Assembly: GCA_944331815.1 (NCBI GenBank)
Contig: CALVIQ010000015.1
Location: 1-7,374, forward strand
DNA length: 7,374 bases
Source: an uncultured Bacilli bacterium
GTDB lineage: Bacteria > Bacillota_I > Bacilli_A > RF39 > UBA660
Direction: 5' to 3'
Position 1 is the stretch's first letter, and the number at the start of each line of letters is the position of its first letter. The notes under the pieces are model-generated. The model was not told where the DNA came from, did no database searches, and saw nothing but the letters and a program-made list of their open reading frames with translations. Positions 3,508-7,374 of this stretch are shown here, piece by piece. Made by a program: the position numbers and the translations under genes.

Positions 3508-4125
3508 TTATCTATTACAATTAATTTTTTTTATTAATTTTTTTAAAGCAACATATCGATAAGTATCTTCTAATTCTTCAGCTGTTAATTGATTAAATAC
3601 TTTATTAATTCCTTTTAAAATAAATACTGAATAAAAATATGGCTTTTTAATAGGTTCAATAATTTCATTTGCTATAACACCTTCACTATATGCTGTCTCT
3701 TGAAAATAATATCCTTCATAAAAAAATGTAACTACACATTTATAAATAGCTTTTCTGTTTTTATTATCTTTTAATTTTCTTAAAACTTTATTTACACATT
3801 CATATTCAGGCAAATTAGGATTATTTTTTAACTCTTCTTCAGCATATCTTGCAGTATATATACCAGGCTCACCATTTAAACTTTCAACAAATAATCCTGC
3901 ATCATCAGATATAATTGGATAATTAATATTGTTATCTTTACAAAACATATATATAGTTTTAGCTTTTATAAGAGAATTTTCCTCTAATGTATTACCATTT
4001 TCTTCTATTTCCCCCAAATTATAATTTATATCATCAAGAGTTAATATTTCTATATCTAAATCTTTTGTTATTTTTAACAAATCACTTATTTTTCTTTTAT
4101 TAGTTGTAGCAAAAATAATTTTCAT
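3508..4125 (-). CDS. Ham1/RdgB-family nucleoside triphosphate pyrophosphatase, divergent
   Basis: A 205-aa protein, close to the family length. Family motifs in order: ATTNKRKISDL at 6-16 (phosphate-binding N-terminus), EENGNTLEENSLIKAKT at 41-57, and SDDAGLFVESLNGEPGIYTARYA at 73-95 with the acidic pair D74-D75. Family knowledge: RdgB/Ham1 hydrolyses dITP, ITP and XTP to the monophosphate and pyrophosphate, keeping deaminated purines out of DNA and RNA. Odd points: the usual GFGYDPxF base-pocket motif is replaced by KPYFYSVF (161-168), and the usual SHR near the C-terminus is TYRYVAL (188-194). Phosphate and metal chemistry may remain while base recognition has changed. The start is 1 nt after the stop of the upstream gene and has no good SD site, so translation is probably coupled. 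It is the last gene of the operon. Confidence 0.85.
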   Translation of the reverse strand: MKIIFATTNKRKISDLLKITKDLDIEILTLDDINYNLGEIEENGNTLEENSLIKAKTIYMFCKDNNINYPIISDDAGLFVESLNGEPGIYTARYAEEELKNNPNLPEYECVNKVLRKLKDNKNRKAIYKCVVTFFYEGYYFQETAYSEGVIANEIIEPIKKPYFYSVFILKGINKVFNQLTAEELEDTYRYVALKKLIKKINCNR

Positions 4126-4126
4126 T

Positions 4127-4696
4127 TTATATCAAATATCCTATTCTTTTTGAATTAATTTGAGCAGATATTTCAATATCACTTTTTTCATCTTCTCTTA
4201 CTTTTAATATACTTGATAATCTATTAATATAAAAAGCATCAATCATTGATAACTCCATGTATGTTTCAAAATTCATTTTTTCTTTTATTAATTTTGATAA
4301 TTCAAAATCAGGTAAACATTTTAATTGATCAATTTTAATTTGTGCCATTTGCAATTCATTTTTAGTTAATTTAGCAATCATTAAGTCGTATAATAAATTA
4401 TTTTGGATAAAATCAAAAACTAATAACAAATCACTTTTTTTACATTCATCACTAAAATATCTTTCAAAAATCGGTATAATGTCTTGTAAATGTTTATATA
4501 ACTTAAGTTGTGATATTTCTTCATTAGTTAATTCACTACTTTTTTTATTTAATATAATATTTATTTTCTCTTGTTCTTCTTTAGATGTATATTTTAGCCA
4601 TTTTAAATATTGCATAGCTAATTCAGGATTATATTTAATTTTTAGTTTTTCATCTAAATTTCTACTACCAATATATAATTTTAATAGATTTTTCAT
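4127..4696 (-). CDS. Hypothetical 189-aa protein in the ruv-queA-rdgB operon
   Basis: I do not recognise a family. The protein is rich in Lys, Glu, Leu and Ile and looks mostly alpha-helical. No signal peptide, no membrane segment, no Cys/His metal cluster and no nucleotide-binding motif is visible. Only scattered Cys and a SSELTNEEISQL segment (about 53-64) stand out. The start is supported by AAAGGA 8 nt upstream. It begins 36 nt after queA and ends 1 nt before the Ham1-family gene, to which it is probably translationally coupled. Position suggests housekeeping co-expression but does not give a function. Confidence 0.8.
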   Translation of the reverse strand: MKNLLKLYIGSRNLDEKLKIKYNPELAMQYLKWLKYTSKEEQEKINIILNKKSSELTNEEISQLKLYKHLQDIIPIFERYFSDECKKSDLLLVFDFIQNNLLYDLMIAKLTKNELQMAQIKIDQLKCLPDFELSKLIKEKMNFETYMELSMIDAFYINRLSSILKVREDEKSDIEISAQINSKRIGYLI

Positions 4697-4732
4697 ATTT
4701 TTAATCCTTTCTAGTAAATTAATTTTTTTTAA

Positions 4733-5749
4733 TTAATCTTTCTTTATAAACATGCTATCACCAAAGCTAAAGAAACGATAGTTATTTTTTATAGCTTCAT
4801 TATAGGCATTCATAATATATTCTTTAGTAGCAAAAGCACTCACTAACATAACCAAAGTTGATTTTGGTAAATGAAAATTAGTAATTAAACAATCAATTGC
4901 CTTAAATTCATATCCTGGATAAATAATTATATCAGTCCATCCACTACATTCTTTAAATTCACCATATAAATTCATTATAGTTTCTAAAGTTCTAGTAGTT
5001 GTTGTACCTACAGCAATAATTCTTTTTTTATGATTATTTAATATTTCAGCAGTTTCTTTACTCATCATATAAAATTCACTATGCATTTTATGTTTAGTAA
5101 CATCTTCTACATTAACTGGTCTAAATGTTCCTAATCCCACATGTAAAGTTATAGGAGCAATTATAACACCTTTTTCTTTTATTTTTTCTAATAATTCATT
5201 AGTAAAATGTAATCCTGCTGTAGGTGCAGCTGCACTACCTTGATTTTTAGCATAAATAGTTTGATATCTATTTTGATCTTTTAATTTTTCATGAATATAA
5301 GGTGGTAGTGGCATTGTACCCAACTCATCTAATATTTCGTATAAAATACCATCATAAATAAATTCAAATATTCTTATTCCTTCATCTTTTACTTCAACAC
5401 ATTTTACTTTTAATTTATCACTAAATTTAATTATAGTACCAACTTTTACTCTTTTAGCAGGTTTTACTAAACATTCCCAAGTATTATTTACTTCTTTTAA
5501 CATTAATATTTCAATAACTGCATTAGTTTCTTCCTTAACACCTATTAATCTAGCTGGTATTACTTTTGTATCATTAATAACTAATATATCATCTTTTTCT
5601 AAATAATCAATTATATCAGTAAAATGTTTATGTTCTGTTTCACCAGTTTCTTTATCTAAAACTAATAATTTAGATGAATCTCTTTTTTCTAAAGGTGTTT
5701 GCGCTATTAAATTTTCTGGTAAATAGTAATCAAAATCATCTGTTTTCAT
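4733..5749 (-). CDS. queA: S-adenosylmethionine:tRNA ribosyltransferase-isomerase QueA
   Basis: A 338-aa full-length QueA. Diagnostic segments: [15 protein letters not shown] (6-20), [13 protein letters not shown] (56-68), GTMPLPPYI (144-152), [15 protein letters not shown] (169-183), [11 protein letters not shown] (202-212), GTTTTRTLE (248-256), [17 protein letters not shown] (290-306) and [10 protein letters not shown] (326-335). Family knowledge: it transfers and isomerises the ribose of SAM onto preQ1 at position 34 of GUN tRNAs, making epoxyqueuosine. The ATG overlaps the ruvB TGA as ATGA, and its ribosome site GGAGG lies inside the last codons of ruvB, so translation should be coupled. 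A queA next to ruvAB is a common arrangement. Confidence 0.98.
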   Translation of the reverse strand: MKTDDFDYYLPENLIAQTPLEKRDSSKLLVLDKETGETEHKHFTDIIDYLEKDDILVINDTKVIPARLIGVKEETNAVIEILMLKEVNNTWECLVKPAKRVKVGTIIKFSDKLKVKCVEVKDEGIRIFEFIYDGILYEILDELGTMPLPPYIHEKLKDQNRYQTIYAKNQGSAAAPTAGLHFTNELLEKIKEKGVIIAPITLHVGLGTFRPVNVEDVTKHKMHSEFYMMSKETAEILNNHKKRIIAVGTTTTRTLETIMNLYGEFKECSGWTDIIIYPGYEFKAIDCLITNFHLPKSTLVMLVSAFATKEYIMNAYNEAIKNNYRFFSFGDSMFIKKD

Positions 5750-6762
5750 AATTCCTCCATATTTAATCTATTTTGATGGTTAATTTTCAAATGTTCATAA
5801 GCTTTATCTGTTACAATTCTTCCTCTAGATGTTCTTTTTAAAAATCCATTTTGTAATAAATATGGTTCATAAACATCTTCAATTGTTGTAACTTCTTCAC
5901 CTATACTAGAAGCAATTGCATCTATTCCTACTGGACCACCATTAAATTTTTCTATTATCGCTTTAAGTAAATTATAATCTGTTTCATCTAAACCTAATTC
6001 ATCTACTTTTAATTTACCTAAAGCTAAAGTAGTTATTTTTTTATCAATAATGCCATTACCCATAACTAAAGCATAATCTCTTACTCTTTTAAATAATCTA
6101 TTACAAATACGAGGTGTTCCCCTGCTTCTTTTTGCTAACTCAACAGCTGCATCTTCTTCAATTGGAGTATTAAGTACACGACTAGTTCTTTTAGCTATAT
6201 CAGTTAATTCTTCAATTGTATAATAATTTAATTTAGAAATAATTCCAAATCTATCTCTTAATGGACTAGTTAAATCTCCTGTTCTAGTAGTTGCTCCGAC
6301 TAGTGTAAAAGGAGGTAAATCAATTCTAATACTTCTACTACTAGAATCACTTCCAACAATTATATCTAAAGTAAAATCTTCCATAGCAGAATATAACACT
6401 TCTTCAATATATCTAGGTATTCTATGAATTTCATCAATAAATAAAACATCACCTGGCTCTAAAGTTGATAAAATTGCTGCTAAGTCCCCTGTTTTTTCAA
6501 TAGCAGGACCACTTGCTGTTTTAATATTAGAACCTAATTCATTAGCAATTATATTAGCCAAAGTAGTTTTACCTAATCCTGGAGGACCATATAATAAAAC
6601 ATGATCTAATGGTTCTTCTCTTAATTTAGCTGCTTTAATAAAAACACTTAAATTTTCTTTTATTTCAGATTGTCCTATATATTCATCTAAACTATCTGGT
6701 CTAATAGTTTGTTCAAAAGTATCTTCTTTTAATTCTCTATTTGTTACTACTCTTTCATCCAT
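5746..6762 (-). CDS. ruvB: Holliday junction branch migration ATPase RuvB
   Basis: A 338-aa AAA+ ATPase. Using the start chosen here: Walker A GPPGLGKT (59-66), Walker B FIDEIH (108-113), sensor 1 GATTR (156-160), the LRDRFG segment (168-173) with the arginine-finger position, sensor 2 RGTPR (214-218), and the C-terminal winged helix from [15 protein letters not shown] (275-289) through the [14 protein letters not shown] stretch. Family knowledge: RuvB hexamers, loaded by RuvA, drive branch migration of Holliday junctions. An in-frame ATG lies five codons upstream at 6777, but GGAGGG (6773-6768) sits 5 nt before the ATG at 6762 and would fall inside the longer reading. I therefore start at 6762, just after the stop of the nucleotidase-like gene. 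Confidence 0.97.
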   Translation of the reverse strand: MDERVVTNRELKEDTFEQTIRPDSLDEYIGQSEIKENLSVFIKAAKLREEPLDHVLLYGPPGLGKTTLANIIANELGSNIKTASGPAIEKTGDLAAILSTLEPGDVLFIDEIHRIPRYIEEVLYSAMEDFTLDIIVGSDSSSRSIRIDLPPFTLVGATTRTGDLTSPLRDRFGIISKLNYYTIEELTDIAKRTSRVLNTPIEEDAAVELAKRSRGTPRICNRLFKRVRDYALVMGNGIIDKKITTLALGKLKVDELGLDETDYNLLKAIIEKFNGGPVGIDAIASSIGEEVTTIEDVYEPYLLQNGFLKRTSRGRIVTDKAYEHLKINHQNRLNMEEL

Positions 6763-6763
6763 A

Positions 6764-7264
6764 CTATCCCTCCACATATTTTAATATATCTTGCCAACTA
6801 TTAACTGTTTTTAAATTATCATATTCATTTTTAAATAATAAAGTATCTATTCCTTTTTTACTAACTTCTAAACAATTAGAATAATAATCATCAATAAATA
6901 AATCTATATTTAATTCTTCACATTTAATAGCTTTTCCTACTTCAAAACATTCAAAATGGATTTCTTTAAAAGGTAATTTATTTTCTTTAATAAATTTAAT
7001 TGTTAAATCTTTTAAATTATCTGAATAATAATTACTTCTAGCTGTAATTAAATATAATTCATTGTTTATACTCAATTTATTTAATACATCTACTACATCA
7101 TCAAAAAAATCTAAATCTTTAGTTATATCATCAATATTTTTTTTATAAAATTCATATTTTTCTTCTAAATTATTAAACTCTTTTATATTATATTTATTTA
7201 AATATTCTTTTACTTTATCACTAGTTTTTACCATTGTATCATCAAAATCTATAGCTATTCTCAT
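6764..7264 (-). CDS. HAD-superfamily 5'-nucleotidase-like phosphatase
   Basis: A 166-aa protein with HAD motifs in order: motif I DFDDT (6-10; nucleophile D6 and acid D8), motif II in LITARS (72-77, T74), a candidate motif III Lys at K111 or K114, and motif IV DLFIDD (121-126). This matches small bacterial 5'(3')-deoxyribonucleotidase-like proteins (NT5C/YqfW type), which remove phosphate from nucleoside monophosphates; the true substrate cannot be read from sequence. Its ATG overlaps the ruvA TGA as ATGA (7264-7261) and no good SD site is seen, so translation is probably coupled to ruvA. It sits between ruvA and ruvB, which are normally adjacent. Confidence 0.8.
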   Translation of the reverse strand: MRIAIDFDDTMVKTSDKVKEYLNKYNIKEFNNLEEKYEFYKKNIDDITKDLDFFDDVVDVLNKLSINNELYLITARSNYYSDNLKDLTIKFIKENKLPFKEIHFECFEVGKAIKCEELNIDLFIDDYYSNCLEVSKKGIDTLLFKNEYDNLKTVNSWQDILKYVEG

Positions 7265-7374
7265 TTTAAAAATAACTTTAAAGATTCCTTTATTTGATCT
7301 TCTAGTGATAAATTAGTATTAACTTGTCTTACGACTTTTAATATATCTTGAGTTTTATAACCTAAACCTTTTAA
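7261..7374 (-). CDS. ruvA: Holliday junction DNA helicase subunit RuvA, C-terminal 37 residues
   Basis: The frame is open from the right edge to TGA (7263-7261). It reads LKGLGYKTQDI followed by [26 protein letters not shown], typical of RuvA domain III, the flexible C-terminal domain that contacts RuvB. Assignment rests on this short domain plus the downstream ruvB. The DNA-binding domains I and II are outside the window. Confidence 0.85.
   Translation of the reverse strand, partial: LKGLGYKTQDILKVVRQVNTNLSLEDQIKESLKLFLK

Noticed and set aside
3486..3540. Remnant of a fourth hydrophobic peptide gene beyond the unit 4 terminator
   Set aside because: The minus-strand frame ending at TAG 3488-3486 is interrupted by stops within about 16 codons, has no start with a ribosome site, and is really the AT-rich rdgB end.
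4479..4736. Plus-strand frame of 85 codons rich in Phe, Leu and Ser
   Set aside because: It is the antisense of the well-supported 189-aa gene; its hydrophobic look comes from complementing Lys/Glu/Leu codons.
5746..7374. Mycoplasma genetic code (TGA as Trp)
   Set aside because: ruvA and ruvB end at TGA within neat ATGA overlaps with the next gene, and Trp in the proteins examined is encoded by TGG.

Overview
The window is a very AT-rich bacterial chromosome segment. It looks like a low-GC Bacilli or Mollicutes-related lineage (RF39-like gut Firmicutes or similar), because of the extreme A/T codon choice, strong AGGAGG-type ribosome sites and the gene set. Trp is read from TGG in the proteins checked, and TGA is a genuine stop (ruvA, ruvB, third small peptide), so this is the standard bacterial code and not the Mycoplasma code. 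The species cannot be fixed from the sequence.

Layout. Positions 2-316 (+) hold the 3' end of tmcAL. It converges on, and overlaps by 17 bp, miaA (300-1178, -). A TTG-started family 2 glycosyltransferase with C-terminal TPR-like repeats follows (1255-2331, +). From about 2317 to 3495 there is no conventional gene. Instead there is a head-to-tail array of three complete units and one decayed unit, each about 350 bp. From 3508 to the right edge lies one tightly packed minus-strand operon, transcribed in the order ruvA (3' end only), a HAD 5'-nucleotidase-like gene, ruvB, queA, an unrecognised 189-aa gene, and a divergent Ham1/RdgB-family gene. Several junctions are 4-nt ATGA overlaps or 1-nt gaps.

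The array is the notable part. Each full unit encodes, on the minus strand, a 29-30 aa hydrophobic peptide with Lys/Arg at both ends, preceded by a strong Shine-Dalgarno site exactly 9 nt from the start. Each unit also has, on the plus strand, a consensus promoter (TTGACA, 17 nt, TACAAT) driving a predicted ~111-117 nt RNA that ends in a strong intrinsic terminator. That terminator lies over the stop codon of the peptide gene, so the two transcripts converge and overlap at their 3' ends. Predicted SD-sequestering hairpins, a possible 5'-3' fold-back of the peptide mRNA, and compensatory changes between copies all fit a type I toxin-antitoxin system with the general layout of Fst/par, but I do not recognise the peptide family. 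The fourth copy has lost its RNA promoter (24 bp shorter there) and has no peptide gene. It is placed so that its inverted repeat can terminate the ruv-queA-rdgB operon.

The remaining genes are housekeeping: tRNA modification (tmcAL, miaA, queA), Holliday junction processing (ruvA, ruvB), and nucleotide handling or sanitation (HAD gene, Ham1 homologue). The glycosyltransferase and the peptide array are the accessory elements between them.
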